64,000 nucleotides of DNA from Symbiodinium natans (lineage: Eukaryota > Sar > Dinophyceae > Suessiales > Symbiodiniaceae). Positions 22,455 to 34,547 of this stretch are shown one piece after another. The notes below the pieces were generated by a model. The model did not search any database. It saw only the letters and a program-made list of their open reading frames with translations, and was not told the origin of the DNA. A program made the position numbers and the translations under genes. Positions within the stretch are counted from its first letter, which is position 1, and each line of letters starts with the position of its first letter. The stretch lies in the NCBI GenBank assembly GCA_905221605.1, contig CAJNDS010002669.1, positions 257,461 to 321,460 of the forward strand. The letters run 5' to 3'.

Positions 22455-23195
22455 TTAATGGTACCACCACATACGAATCAAAAAAAGCTGACTCTCAGAT
22501 GATGTACTTGTTTTCTGGTTTTGCGCAGCATTCGGCGACAGCCCACGCAGCCCCTCAAACCTGAAAACCAACCTTCCCTGTAGAGACCTCCCTGTACACT
22601 CCAATCCAGTGACCCGCAGAGAAGAGGGCAAGCAACTGAGTTCTATTGATGCAGGATGTACTGTTGATGCTGACCTTGCGAAAGAACCTGTTTTCGCGTT
22701 GTCAGCTAGTGCGGCACTTAACTTAGCACGTGAGAGAGGTGATAGCATTCTTTGCGCTGTAAGATACCGGCGTTGTCTTTCCCCCAGCACATCCACCATC
22801 CAACGATGACAACTTCCATGCTGCCAGAGCATCCAGTACCCGGGCTCATCGTGCAACGAATTCAACAAATGTTTGCACACTGTGTAGTAGCCGAAACGAC
22901 TTGTACTCTTTCGTGGTGACGGAGCTTGCCGGTGTTGATGCGACTGGTTGGAACAAGCTTTCAAGGGAAACAGAACACACGCGTGTATGTAACGTTGTAG
23001 AATTTGGTCGAGCTGCTCGAGGCAAGTCCGTATGAGCAGGCCCTGAAATCTTGGTGTCTCCGGAGTACTTCTTGAACCTTGAGCCTTGGTATTATTCGAT
23101 GCAGCCGAAGCTAAGTGCGTCGTCTCATCTATGTACACACTCTTTAAAGCCACATGCATGCAACTGAACATCCCCCAAGATGAACACTGGTCCAA
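22455..23195 (-). CDS. Unassigned open frame, 246 codons, minus strand
   Basis: A 246-codon frame opposite to all supported genes. Its composition (Ser/Leu/Arg/Gln-rich, scattered Cys) shows no domain, repeat or signal peptide I recognise. A frame this long is uncommon by chance but possible in 64 kb. The unidirectional layout of the window argues against it. Confidence 0.15.
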   Translation of the reverse strand: MDQCSSWGMFSCMHVALKSVYIDETTHLASAASNNTKAQGSRSTPETPRFQGLLIRTCLEQLDQILQRYIHACVLFPLKACSNQSHQHRQAPSPRKSTSRFGYYTVCKHLLNSLHDEPGYWMLWQHGSCHRWMVDVLGERQRRYLTAQRMLSPLSRAKLSAALADNAKTGSFARSASTVHPASIELSCLPSSLRVTGLECTGRSLQGRLVFRFEGLRGLSPNAAQNQKTSTSSESQLFLIRMWWYH

Positions 23196-25085
23196 GCATG
23201 CAAGTCGTGTGAGACAGTTTATTAACTAACGATGAGTGTGGGTCTAATTGAGACCCAGCCCGAGATTAAGTTGCGAAATCGAGAGAGGCGCATCTTTCTT
23301 TCACATGGGCCGGACTATTGCAACCACATGTTAATTAGGATGAAGGGCCGACGCGTGTACAGCCCTCCGAACTTTTCAAAACCAGCAGTTGGGAAAGGCT
23401 TGGTGTTTACTTCAGAGGTCATAAAAAATGAAAGTATGAAATGCAAGACCCGTGACATGTCAATGTGTCGACGAAGGCAGCTCCTTCGCCATCTGCTGCG
23501 CTGGCCGAGTGCCAGCTGAGTCTGGAGGACACGTTGATTTGGCTTGCAACGCTCCCGTGGCTTCTGCTCGCACTCTGGAGTTCCATGCTGTGCTGTGAAG
23601 GCCGGGCGATGGTCGGTCAAAGTGCTGACACATGACCGTCTGGTCGAAGTCTGGACATCTCGCAAAGTACCAGGGACCGAGGCGCGCGGCCGCAGATCAT
23701 TGAGCCTTGCAGAGATCCCACGTGGGGGCAGCCGGCAGTTGAGCTCTGGAGAGGCAAGGCCCTTCAGCATCTGGCGGCCCGACTTGAAGGCCTCGAAAAA
23801 TAAGATCAATGAAGCGCGACAGCCGAAGCGGTTCCCGGAACATGGTTCTGAATGTAGCTGTCATGAGCTGAATGATCCATTGTCTGTATGATGCCATCTA
23901 CGGAAGAATAATTGCGAACTCTTTCGCCCGCTGCCTCGGCCCCTCAGGGCACGTGAGCTTGAGGGACGCGTAGGCTTCCCGGAGGACCCCCCCCCCAGTT
24001 TGCCTCAATCAACAGCAGTATTGGCAGCGGCAGCAGGTGGCGCACTATCTTCGGTTGTCAGCACTCGTGTGCTGGTTGCCGAGTGAGCTTGAGTAGGGTG
24101 GTACTGCATGCCGGGGGTCGCATACCCGCCCCCCCGCTCCCCTAAGCCAGCAAGTATGGCAGTTCCTGGGGGTGACGGGTTGGGTGTGGTGTGGTTGGGA
24201 GGGGGGGGGAGACCAGATCCTCGTCTTCTCGTTCCAGACGCCTGTCGGCCGAGTGCCGAGGCGAATTTTAAAAGGAATATGAAGCCGTGGCCAGTCTGGC
24301 GCTGCTGCCGGAGGGAACTCGATTCAGCAGGGCCTCAGGTTCCAGCTCTCAGCGTTGTCTCGACCCCTCGTTCCCTCACGGCATCTCACGACCCCTGCAT
24401 GTGCAAAGTCTCAGGAACCTGGTTGGTGCAGGAAATGGGCGCCCATCACTCAGAACCGCTCGCCACCACTGGCGAATTCTGGCAGTGCTTGTGCAGGGCC
24501 CGAGACTGGAAAATGAGATCAAGCATTGCTTGTTATCTGGCATCCTTGGCAGTGACGGCTGCAAGCCTCTTCAAGTTTGGAAAGCAGCGGGTCAGCCGCT
24601 GGTCAGGCCTCTTCTTGCTGGGAGATGTTGGACGACGCGGGCTGGAAGCGCCTGCTGCATGTGCAAGCCTTTGACTTGCCACATCGCTTATAACATACTC
24701 GACTCAGTATGAAGAGTGCCCGTAAACCTGAGGTTTGGTCGTCAAGATCAAACCCTCGAAAAGCCCTCCCAAAGGAGGAGGACTTGGTTTAGGACGGGCA
24801 GCAGTGGGATCGCGGTGGCAGTGGCGTGTCATCGGAGGTTGCAAGGTAGCTGAGTATTGTATCAATTATGAGGCTATGAGGCATCAAAAGGCGCTGACTT
24901 GCCAACTACCGCCATTGTGTGCCAGAAACGCCGTCCACAGGACTAGAGGCTTGGATGTCGCGCTTTTTGCCGCCGCTTGCCGTTGCTGGATGGTGTCACA
25001 CATGTCCGAAGATGCGTCGTTATGCAGGGTGTGGAGATGCTGTGCTCATGCTGTGTACTCTAATGTTGCACTGTCTTTAGTATGG

Positions 25086-25175
25086 GCCCCCCCCCCCGCC
25101 CAAAGCAAATTTGGACCCTCTATAAACGCGTGGCCCGGCGACCCCCCCAAACAAATTGGGGGGGGGGGGGGGGGG
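25086..25175. repeat. C-run and 18-base G-run next to AAACAAATT
   Basis: A C-run at about 25086-25096, a second short C-run followed by AAACAAATT, and an uninterrupted run of 18 G at 25158-25175. Opposed C- and G-runs around an AT-rich spacer can form hairpins or quadruplexes. Such runs are also assembly-error prone. Confidence 0.85.
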
Positions 25176-25237
25176 AACCGCCCTCAGGGCCTCAAGCCTT
25201 TAGGACCTCAAGGCCTGAAGCTTTCCAGCCTTTAAGA

Positions 25238-25640
25238 TTCCTGGAGCCCAAGGCCCTCGGGGCCTCAAGCCTTACTGCGTAAGCCCTTAACCCAAAACAC
25301 AAACCCTCAAAAAGAAATCATCCGAAAAAAAGCTTGGTATTGTAGAGGGTAGCCAGACAAACTTACTAAAAACACTCTGACCGGCCCGTGGGCTGCCTAC
25401 CTATCACAAAATTTGTTTGGGGCCTCGTTTCGTAATGAATTTCCATTAGGCTTTACATGGGATTGGCCGGGCTTAGATTTCTGGATTCTCCGCGCTCTGG
25501 CTCTTTAAGGTTCCTGGAGCCCAAGCCCTCAGGGCTTCAAGCCTTACTGCGAAAGCTCTTAACCTAAAACACAAACCCTTAAAAAAAAACGTCCGGAAAA
25601 AACTTGTGATAATAGCGGGTACCCTGAACAAACTCGGTTC
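25238..25640 (+). repeat. Diverged direct repeat pair
   Basis: 25238-25370 and 25503-25640 share the same order of motifs: TTCCTGGAGCCCAAG, TCAAGCCTTACTGCG, CTTAACC(C/T)AAAACACAAACCCT, an A-rich stretch, then GGGTA and ACAAACT. Identity is moderate (roughly 75-80% by eye). This is a non-coding repeat family; related CCTCAGGCCTCAAG wording recurs near 48.44 kb. Confidence 0.7.
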
Positions 25641-27059
25641 GCAGAATAAATTTTCGAAACTTGTGATTGACCCTCCTTATACTAAAGTCAGTCCAACATT
25701 AGTCTTGCCAAAGCATGCCGAGCGGCGAAGCTAGAAGCGAGAGCATCTGACTGAGGCGCCCCGTCGCATTTCGATTGATTTGGTATGACAGACGTGGAGC
25801 CACATCAGCAAAAGCCTCGGCAAATGAAGAGAGGAGGATGTCTGCAACAGATCACATTGTGGAGCTCGACAGGAAGCCTCCGCCCAAAGTCAGGGTGCAT
25901 CCAACCCAGGCACCGGGGCATCAGCACAAGCTAAGCGGTTTGTTAAGTTCATGTGTCTCCGAAGATTTCATCATGGTATGAGGGTTGCCTCACCAATAGA
26001 TGCTGCCAGCCTTAAGTCAGTCATATACAGCCATCGCAGGCGGTGAAGGCCTCTATGTGTGGCGACCGGTGCCCCCAAGCGACCTCTACATAGCTTTAGG
26101 TTTGGGTCTCAGACTTGCTTTTGACTTTTGACATGCTTCGACCACTTCGGACATTGCGAGATTGCGATCGGTCTTTTGCGGTGTGAAATGCAGCACACAA
26201 AATCATGGCCTCGATGTCTTGGGATGCTCCCAGGTGCGATATGCACCACGGACTCATCTGAACCTCGGGGCGTTGATGTTCGTTGCGCCTCATCCTCAAG
26301 ACGCGGAGAGGACTCGTGAGTGACCAGCTGTGGGCTGTGTGCATGTTGCACACATGTGTCGTGAGCATGCACAGGTGCCGCGTGCCTGGCTGGTTCGAGG
26401 GGACTCCTTGGGACCAACTCTCTGGAGCTTGGGTGACCGGCCCGGGCCTGAGAGTTTCGAGATGTTTCCAGTGGCCACACCTCTCACGTGCTCACGAGTT
26501 GTGTGCACAATGCTCGAGGCAGGAAGTGCGAGTGCAAGAAGCGCTAGGCGAGGGTCTCGCCTTGCCGCGACTCTGAGATGGAACTGCGTCTGACCAGTCA
26601 GGTGGAGTCATCGCTTGCCCAACCGAGAACCTCCGATATCTCCCCAGCTGGGGCTTCATATCTGAGAAGTTCTTCGTTGGCTCGTGACGAAAAGGACGCC
26701 TCGCACGTGTGCACAGTTGGGCGCATCCGCAGCCTTCCCATCATGCACCAGAAAACCCTTCAACGTCTCCAACCTGGAGGTGAGGTGGCTTGTAATTACC
26801 TGGTTTCGCCTGGTAGCTTTTACAACTTTGCAGCGACTAGTCCTCATGTTAGCCCATCCTCACGCCCCTATCCCGTAGCCCACCCTGTCACTGTTCCCGT
26901 CTCCCACCTCATAGCAAGTCTGGTGTTTGCAAAGCAGATGTGATGCGGATGTGGTCGTAGAAGACGGTCGGTCGACAGCCGGTCAGAAAGATCTATATAG
27001 GTCGCAGTGCAAGCGTTATCTGGAAAACCCATGCACTGCTCTAGACCCATGCCTCCTTC

Positions 27060-30000
27060 ACATAAGCAGCTCTGCCAAGTCTGGGAGCTGCACCTCACCC
27101 GGATGTGCTCTGATATGCCCTCAATGCTGGCAATGTTCGTGCTTCGCCGGGGCTCTTCTTGGCTCCTCACGGGTGAGTTAGGGAGCTGGGGATAGTGACT
27201 CGGAGCGTCGCAGAGTCCCCCGGGTAGCAGTTTGGAGGTGGCGCTGCCATCATGGCGTCGCCACAGCCTCAGGGCCTGCTGCTTCCGGAGCACCCGCTAG
27301 AATCATCTAGAATCATCTAGAATCACCTAGAGATCACTATAGAGCACAGAGGGCACATGTTTGGGTCTTGAGGATGTCGTAAGATGGTGAACGATGAATC
27401 CGACGGCCTTGTCCGGCTGAGGTCATGTACGGCCCTGGTGCTCATTGCGGGGCTAGCTGCACAGTGGGCTCACCTGGCGCAAGCGCACTCCATCCTGTTT
27501 TGCGCAGCAACGGCTCCGTCAGAGCCTGGCGGGCTGAAAGTAATTCTAGGAACCTACCATAGGCTGACCAGCCATGCGAGGGGGGAAATGGTGCTGGCAC
27601 CTGAACAAGGCACCTCCGTCATGACTACCTTGACGCAAACATGCAGGGGACAAGTTCAAAAAGGAAGTAGCTGTCAGAACAACCCACCAGCATCGGACAT
27701 ACTGACAGACTGTGTTACAAAAGGCTTGGTTCCAAGCGATGCCATCATCACATGCTATGGAGCGGGTCCAGATGACAGCGTCGTCCCAGTCGACTCCTGC
27801 GATGCCGTCGAGCAGGGTTCTTATCGCAACATAGGCATGTATGCCGTGGGCGCTCTGTCTGGTTTTTCGAGTGGGACTGTGAAGGTGACAGTTCAGCATA
27901 CAGATATGAACTTCAACCCCAACATAGGATCTTCAGGTGCCTTGGTTCGACGAATGGGACAAGCCCGCGGGGTTGTGCTTGGCATTTCCGTTGCGCAAGC
28001 GGGCAAGCCATGCCCTACTGCGCCTGTGGTCTCCAACTCTCAGGATCTCAGTTCGTGCAACAATGCCTTCGACGGCTTCCTGTGCGACGTTCCATGTGTA
28101 GCAGGATTTGTCCCGAGTGGTGGAGGTTTCATGTGCAACAACGGAACCTACCAAGCAACCGAGGTCGTTCCTGCGTGTGTGCAGACATGTGCGCAGGCAT
28201 ACCATCCATGCCAGCCTGGATACATCCAACAGTCTGCAAACGCTCCCGCCACAAGCCAGGATTTTTGCTGCTTGCCGACTTGCGCAGTTCACACATGCCC
28301 GGACGGGCACATTTCCATTCAGAAGAAGATGGCCTCCACGGCTGTGTCAGATGCCGAGTGCTGTGAAAAGACTTGTGCGGCTTTCGACTGTCCGGCAGGC
28401 TACGCGCTCAATCCTGACATGTTGTCCAGCGCGCCAGTGTCGCAGCAAGCTTGTTGCGTTGAAACTTGCTCTCGCTTCTCATGCCCCGCAAACTATGTTC
28501 CTGACGCAAGCAAGGAGAATTCCACAACATGGTCCCAGACTGAGTGTTGCTTGCCCACATGCGCCACCTTGTCGTGCCAGGCCAACTTCGTGCCCGATGT
28601 GGCTAAGTCGGGCTCAACTGATGTGCGACAGGAAAACTGCTGCTTGCCATCCTGCGCCTCATTTAAATGCCCGCTTGGGTACGGACCCAATCCGGCCAAC
28701 AGCCAGGCAACAACATTGGATTATCAGACTTGTTGCGCTCCATCCTGCGCATCGTATACATGTCCTGCATTCTATGTTCCGAAACAGTCAGCCATGTCTT
28801 CTATAACCCTGGACACGTCAAATTGCTGCGAAGGCACGTGCCAGTCATACACGTGTTCCAGTGGCTTTGTCGTTAACAGCGAGCAGGCAGCCTCCACGCT
28901 TCTGACAGATGCTAGCTGCTGCCTTAAGACTTGTGCCGGCTTCACGTGCCTACCCGGCTACGTGAACGATCCTGCCTTTGCACAGAGCACCATCGTCTCG
29001 ACTAAAGCATGCTGTAAGCTCGACAACTGTCAGGCTTTCACGTGTCCAGTTGGCTTCAGGGAAGTTTCCGGCACACCGCCCGTAGTGTCGCAGACGGGTT
29101 GTTGTGTGCAGGAGTGCTCATCCTTCCAGTGCCCTGATGGCTACAGCTCGAATGTTGCCAACAGCGCTTCCACCACGATTTCAGTCTCGAACTGCTGTGA
29201 GAAGACCTGCGCCACTTTCGGGTGCTCGGACGGCTATGTTGCAAACCCAGCTCAGAGTTCCTCCACCACGCTGTCGCGAGCAAGCTGCTGCGAAGCCACT
29301 TGCGCTACCTTCGCATGTCCTGTTGGCTACGTGCTAGACCCTGCAGGACTGGCTTCCACCTCGCTGTCTGTGTCCAGTTGCTGCCTTGCCACATGTGCCA
29401 CTTTCTCCTGCCCTGCAAACTACATAGCTCAGCCGCTGCTGGCCTTGTCAACTACTGTGACCCAAGGCAACTGCTGTCAAGCCACCTGCGCCACCTTCAC
29501 CTGTCCTGCAGATTATGTGGCCAACCCGGATCGGGTCATGGCTACTGAGCTCACTCAGGAAAGCTGCTGCCAAGCCACGTGTGCAACTTTCACGTGCCCT
29601 ACGGGCTTCGTGGCGAACGTGTCCAACTCTGCATCCACGCTGGTGTACACAGAGGAATGCTGCACAGCTCAATGTTCTGCGCTCAGTGTGTGCCCCGCGG
29701 GCTACGTGGAAGACGGCGCCCACTTTGGAACGAGTAGCGACGAGTGCTGTTTGGCGACCTGTGCCGTCTTTCCATGTCCAGATGGGCAAGTGTCAGACTC
29801 CTCACAGGCAACCGCCACGAATGTGTCCGTGAGCACCTGCTGCCAAGACACTTGTGCTTTGTTTACGTGCCCAGCAGATTATGTGCCAAACCCAGCTGCT
29901 GTCAGCAGCACCAATCTCACGACTGAGATTTGTTGCGAGGCCACATGTGGTACGTTCACATGCCCCGCAAACTATCTTGCGGTGGAAGACTCCAATTCCA

Positions 30001-33000
30001 TCACCGTCGTGTCTCTTGGCAGCTGCTGCTCGGCAACGTGTGCGACTCTCACATGCCCAGCGGGAACACACGCGATTGCCCATCGTCAGACCGACACGCT
30101 GGCGACTGAGTCCCACTGTTGCGAAGACACTTGTGCCAGCTTCCAATGCTACGGAGGCTTTGTCGTGGATCCTGCCCAAACATCCTCAACCACGGTGACG
30201 GTAGACAATTGCTGCCGCCCGACATGTGCGCTCTTTGCTTGCCCAAGGAGCTATGTCGCGGATCCTGCAAAAGCAGCCCTCACCGACCTTTCTGCGTCGG
30301 GCTGCTGCCAGCCGACGTGTGCTGCCTTTCCATGCCCTTCTGGCTATTTGCCTGACTTGCTTGCGTCTGCCTCAACCGCCGTCTCAACAGAAACCTGCTG
30401 CGACGCAACTTGCGCAACACTCAGCTGCCCTCTCACATATGTACCTGACCTCAGCATGATCACGTCAACCGTAGTGAACCAGGAGACGTGCTGCGACGCT
30501 ACTTGTGCCAGCCTTGCCTGCAACTCCGGCTACGCACCAGTTCTCGACCAAGAGACCTCCACAAACGTCTCTCAGTCAAACTGCTGCGAGCCAACTTGTG
30601 CAGTCTTCCAGTGTCCTGCGGGATTCATCACCAACCCTGCCAACCAGTCCTCGACGAACTTGGAGGTGGCAAGCTGCTGCCTTCCGACGTGTGCGACCTT
30701 GCTGTGCCCAGCAGGCTGGGACTTCGATGTGGGCCAGGAAAACTCCACAGACGTCACGGTTGAGACTTGCTGCGAGAGCTGCCCAGCAGGTAGCTTCAAG
30801 ACTGCCGAGGACCCTGTGTCTGGCCCGGGCTACTTGAGGGAACGTTGCACGTTGTGCTTGCCAGGGTTTTGGAATCCTTTGACCGGGCAGGCCGCATGCA
30901 GTGCTTGTCCAGAGAACTGGACAACGCCGGCTGAAGGCGCCACGAATTCTTCAGAGTGCACCTGCAAGGAGGGCTTCTACAAGGACGACGGGTTTTGCAT
31001 AAGTTGCGTGGCGAATGCTGTGTGCCCAGGGGCTGATTTTCAGCCTCACTCGTCTTGGGGTCACTGGAGCCCTGACGCGCGAACCTTCTGGAGCTGTTTT
31101 CCTTCAGACTCTTGCCTGGAGGGCAGCACAACTTCCACCAATGCATGTGCCGACGGAAGGGCTCCAGATGGTGTTCGATGTGTGCCATGTGCAGCAGACC
31201 ATTACATGGCAAATGCCGAGTGCCACCAGTGCAGCGGGTTTCAGAAGGTGCTCAGCATCGTGGGACGGATTGTTCTGGTCATAGCCCTGCTTGCCATCAT
31301 GGTGATCCTCCGCTGGGAGGCTGCCACGGATGTCCTGAATAAGAGCTTCCGAGAGGTCTGCACGCATCACAAGAAGAAATTGGGACGCCTGGGGCAGGCC
31401 ATGACAATGGAAGCCGAGTCTACGCTGTTCTTTTCAGCCATTGCAGTCCTGCAGTTCCTCTGGGTTTTTACCTTGTTCCCGAATTGGCAACCGAGCACTG
31501 GGATTGAGGAGGTTTGGAAAGCCATCGTGACCCTTGCTGCTTTCGATACCAGCGTGTTCACACACTGCTCTCTGAGCAGTTCTTTCATCAACAACTGGTT
31601 TCTGGACTGGAGCTTGCACTGGGCAATCGTTTTGGTGAATATCGTGTTGGTTCTGGTGCAGTTCCTCGTGGCAAAAGACACGAAGACCCACTTCCTAGGC
31701 ATAATGATGGAAAGCACCTCCTTCCTGATCATGCTCCTGGTCACTGCTCGATTCCATTTTGACCTGATCTTCGTGAACTGCGTGGCATGCGAAGATGGGC
31801 GCCTGTGCCTGGCTGAGGATCCTCTCTTGTACTGCGGTTTCCAGGACCGGGGTTTCGGGATATTGTGGGATAGCTCGTCTCTTAGCTCGGCGCTTAGCTC
31901 GGCGCTTAGCTCTGCGCTTAGCTTGGCGCTTGGCTTGGCGCTTGGCCTCTCTTGACTTCTTCCTGTCTCTCGCTGTCTCTTGCTTCCTCTTGCTCCTTGT
32001 CCTGAGGGTTTTGGGTTAAGGGTTTAGAGTTTGGGGAGTTTGGGGTGGGATGCCTGGCTCCGATCCGCTCACCCTGCAGGACGGCTCGGTGGAGTGGAAG
32101 ACCCTGGCCTACGTGTCCATCGTCGACCTCTCGGTCTGGAGCTTGCTGATAGCCTTGGTGTTCTACACCATGGTGAGGACCTGGAAGTGGCAGTGTGGTG
32201 AAGGTGAAGGCGTGACCTCAGGCGGGCGTGTCCACTGGTACGTCCTCTTCGCGGAACCCTGGACCAAGCACCTGAAAGGCCACTCGGGGGCCCTGCGCCT
32301 CGCTGTGCAGGACTTCCCAGCCTTTACGGAGCACCTCCAGACGCCAGCATCTCGGAAGGATGTGTGGCGTCGCTTCAACTCGCACGTGCTGGAGAAGAAG
32401 GAGCAGGACATGGCAGACCTGGCCCTGAAGATGGTGTCGCTCGCAAAGAAGAATAAGAGCGAAGGCGCTGAAGGCGCTGACTCCGACGCACCAAGAAGAG
32501 GGACAAGTGCAATCAGGGGGCCAGAGCACGAACACTTGGACCTTGACATTGCAGACATGGCGGAAAAGGTGCAAGAGCTCTACCCAAAGAGCAAGTGGTT
32601 CTTCCTGTTGGAGCTCTTCTGGTCCTGCTCCTGGTCATGGCTTCGGACTGTCTTCAGGATGGCCATGACCGCGGCAGTCATGACCCTTCCGAAGGACAAA
32701 GCCACCCCGGCCAGCTCAATAGGATGCACCTTTGTGCTGCTGCTACTGCTGATGTTTGCAGGCTTGATGAAGGCGAATCGTTGGGAAGTTGTGAACGACT
32801 GGGAGATCATTCTCTATGCGCTGTCGATGGGAGTCCTGGTCCTGCTACTGTCAGGGGACATCACAGCCGTCACATTCCTGGCCAGTGTTACCGTGTTGGT
32901 AGCTGTGGCCCCGGTCATTCTTTACCTTTTCGCGTTTGCCATCCGCCGCTGCATCGCCAACGTGGAGGCAACGATGGAGGCGACCATGGCGACGGGCAGC

Positions 33001-33170
33001 AGGCCCAAGTCACAGGGGCTCGAGGGCATCGTCCAAAAGAGCCTGACCAAGGAAGCCATGGAAGCCACGGAAACCACGGAGCCCATGGAACCCGACCAGA
33101 GCCAGAAAGAAGAGGAGAAGCCGGCAAACGAGGCGGTCGATGTCCCCTCCGACAAAGCTGAGGAGAAGCC
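27060..33170 (+). repeat. Segmental duplication unit A (about 9.3-kb period)
   Basis: Unit A corresponds to unit B about 9,277 bases further on (start codon region) to 9,292 bases further on (second exon). Identity is about 99% from roughly 27,140 to 33,145. Upstream, 27,060-27,140 is alignable but diverged. Downstream, the spacers remain alignable in patches only. Confidence 0.95.
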
Positions 33171-33261
33171 TGCGGTCGAGGCGGTCGACATCCGTCCCGA
33201 TGAGACGGAAAAGCCTGCCGTCGAAGTCAACCGCGTCGACGTCAACCGCGTCTCAATCTAG
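27384..33261 (+). CDS. Giant cysteine-rich repeat, multi-pass membrane protein, copy A
   Basis: Exon 1, 27384-31844, and exon 2, 32080-33261, give about 1,880 residues. Start: ATG 27384, with an in-frame stop just upstream. Order: hydrophobic signal peptide (about residues 14-33); N-terminal domain to about 220; about 28 repeats of about 32 residues with four Cys each (pattern CCxxTCAxFxCPxGY, roughly 240-1130); a TNFR/ephrin-receptor-like Cys-rich segment (to about 1285); four membrane helices (from about 1288, 1346, 1406 and 1443); four more in exon 2; an acidic Lys/Glu/Pro tail. Inference: a secreted-side receptor or adhesion protein with a large ectodomain. The two exons are joined because CAG|GAC keeps the frame and because unspliced reading stops at 31955 inside a 12-base repeat. 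The substrate is unknown. Alternative: two separate genes (an ATG lies at 32050). Confidence 0.85.
31845..32079 (+). other. Probable GA-AG intron of copy A with 12-base tandem repeat
   Basis: The proposed intron is flanked by the same six bases, CAGGAC, at both ends (31842-31847 and 32077-32082). Splicing after CAG gives GA...AG. Inside are five units of CTTAGCTCGGCG-type repeat (31881-31940), a pyrimidine-rich stretch and telomere-like GGGTTTAGAG. Because the units are 12 bases long, the frame stays open until 31955. Splicing is inferred, not shown. Confidence 0.65.
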
Positions 33262-34500
33262 GGGGTGAGCCGACACCTGAGCCTGGTCAAGGCTTGTTTG
33301 AGATGCAAGTCGAGGTAGGCACGCAGACTCCAGACAGTTGACAGCTTCTGGATGCCAAACCTCTGGAAATGGTATCATCCTGGAACATGTGCAGAATCGC
33401 TGATCTCTTCCTGAGAGGCGCCTTACGGGCAGAGAGCAGCGGAGCCTGTTAGCTACTGTTAGTTGTGAGACCTGTCGAAGACAGACGAAGTTATGAAGGC
33501 CTAAGCGGAGGCGACTCAGCCAAGCTGAGTCCGCCGTCTCCGCCGCCTCCTGGTCAGCAACGAGCTGGTGAGGCAGCAACCGCGAACCTTCCGCGCCTCC
33601 TCGCGGCCGTGCGCTGTCCGGGGGCAATCTAGGAATCAGGCCGTGGGGCCTTAGGGCTCAGGTAAATGCTCCTGAACAGGATCGTGTTTTTCCCACGGGG
33701 CGTCGATCTGGAGGTCCTTCCTGGGAGTTGGAGAGACTGGGTTCAAAATAGTGTCTATAAATCTATAAAGAATCTACAAAGTCTAGAATGGAAAATCTTA
33801 TATTATTTACTATATACATGTATAGTTTCAGTCATAGTCTACAGGTAGTTGTGTATACTTTATGCACCTTTGCGGCTTGTGCAGGTTGGTGAGGTGTTAA
33901 TGTATGTGAGGCTGACATCTCCACTCTGCGACTGTTTGCTTTTGAGGAGTTGAGTGTGCCAGCAAGGCAAATTTGAGGCCCAGAGGCCAGGGGCGGGGCC
34001 CGGAAAGCCCAAAAGGCTTGCTACCGGCTTGGACAAATAAGTTTCCCCCACCCTATCGCCAGAGGCTCTTTTTGGGCCAGAACCAGTTCGGTTCAGTCGG
34101 GCTTGCCGGGCTTGCGGCTTACCCTCAGTAACACTGCGGCGGAATTGAAGACGAAAATCGGTTTGAAATTGGGCTCTCAAGACCAAGTTCGGCCTGAAGA
34201 CGAAATTCGTCACCAGTCAGCCCCGAAGATGAGATCCAGATTTTCCAGACCCTGATTCTCTTCAATTTCAGCACGTAGACGAGGCCCCGAAGCGAATGTC
34301 GGGCCCCCGTACGAAAACTGGCTTCGAAAACGATGTTCGGCCCCGAAGACCAAATTCGGCACCGGAGGCGAAATTCGCTCCCAGACCAGGCGGAAGGCGA
34401 GGGTACTGCAACAGTAGCACAAAATCAAGAGAAGTCAAACAAGGGCCTCGCCCATCCGCTGCTCATGGAAACAGCATAGCTTCTTTGGTCAATTGTTATT
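33262..34500. other. Spacer downstream of copy A
   Basis: No gene. 33540-33720 is alignable with 42560-42760 downstream of copy B (shared GGTGAG..GCAAC..CGAACCTTCCG-like and GGGCRTCGATC wording). 34410-34480 is alignable with 42915-42990 (GGGCCTCGC..TGCTCAT). 34180-34390 has several loosely repeated TTCGGCCCCGAAGAC-type units. Confidence 0.6.
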
Positions 34501-34547
34501 TTGGATTTGCTTCAATACTCGGGCATCAGCGAAAGTCCGAGTCCAAA

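Larger units (their letters stand above)
23200..27050. other. No recognised gene
   Basis: Several open frames up to 188 codons (24108-24674, +) without recognisable domains. The stretch includes C- and G-homopolymers and a diverged repeat pair (described separately). No supported exon. Confidence 0.5.

Noticed and set aside
24108-24674. 188-codon + frame
   Set aside because: Pro/Gly/Cys/Arg-rich without domain; starts in C-rich low-complexity DNA and overlaps another equally poor frame.
28108-28806. 232-codon frame overlapping the cysteine-rich gene (and its twin at 37385-38083)
   Set aside because: Shifted-frame shadow of the cysteine-rich repeats. Its duplication simply follows the gene duplication.
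32595-33161. 188-codon His/Gly-rich frame inside exon 2 (twin at 41887-42555)
   Set aside because: Out-of-frame shadow of the membrane-protein exon, which has coherent helices in the main frame.
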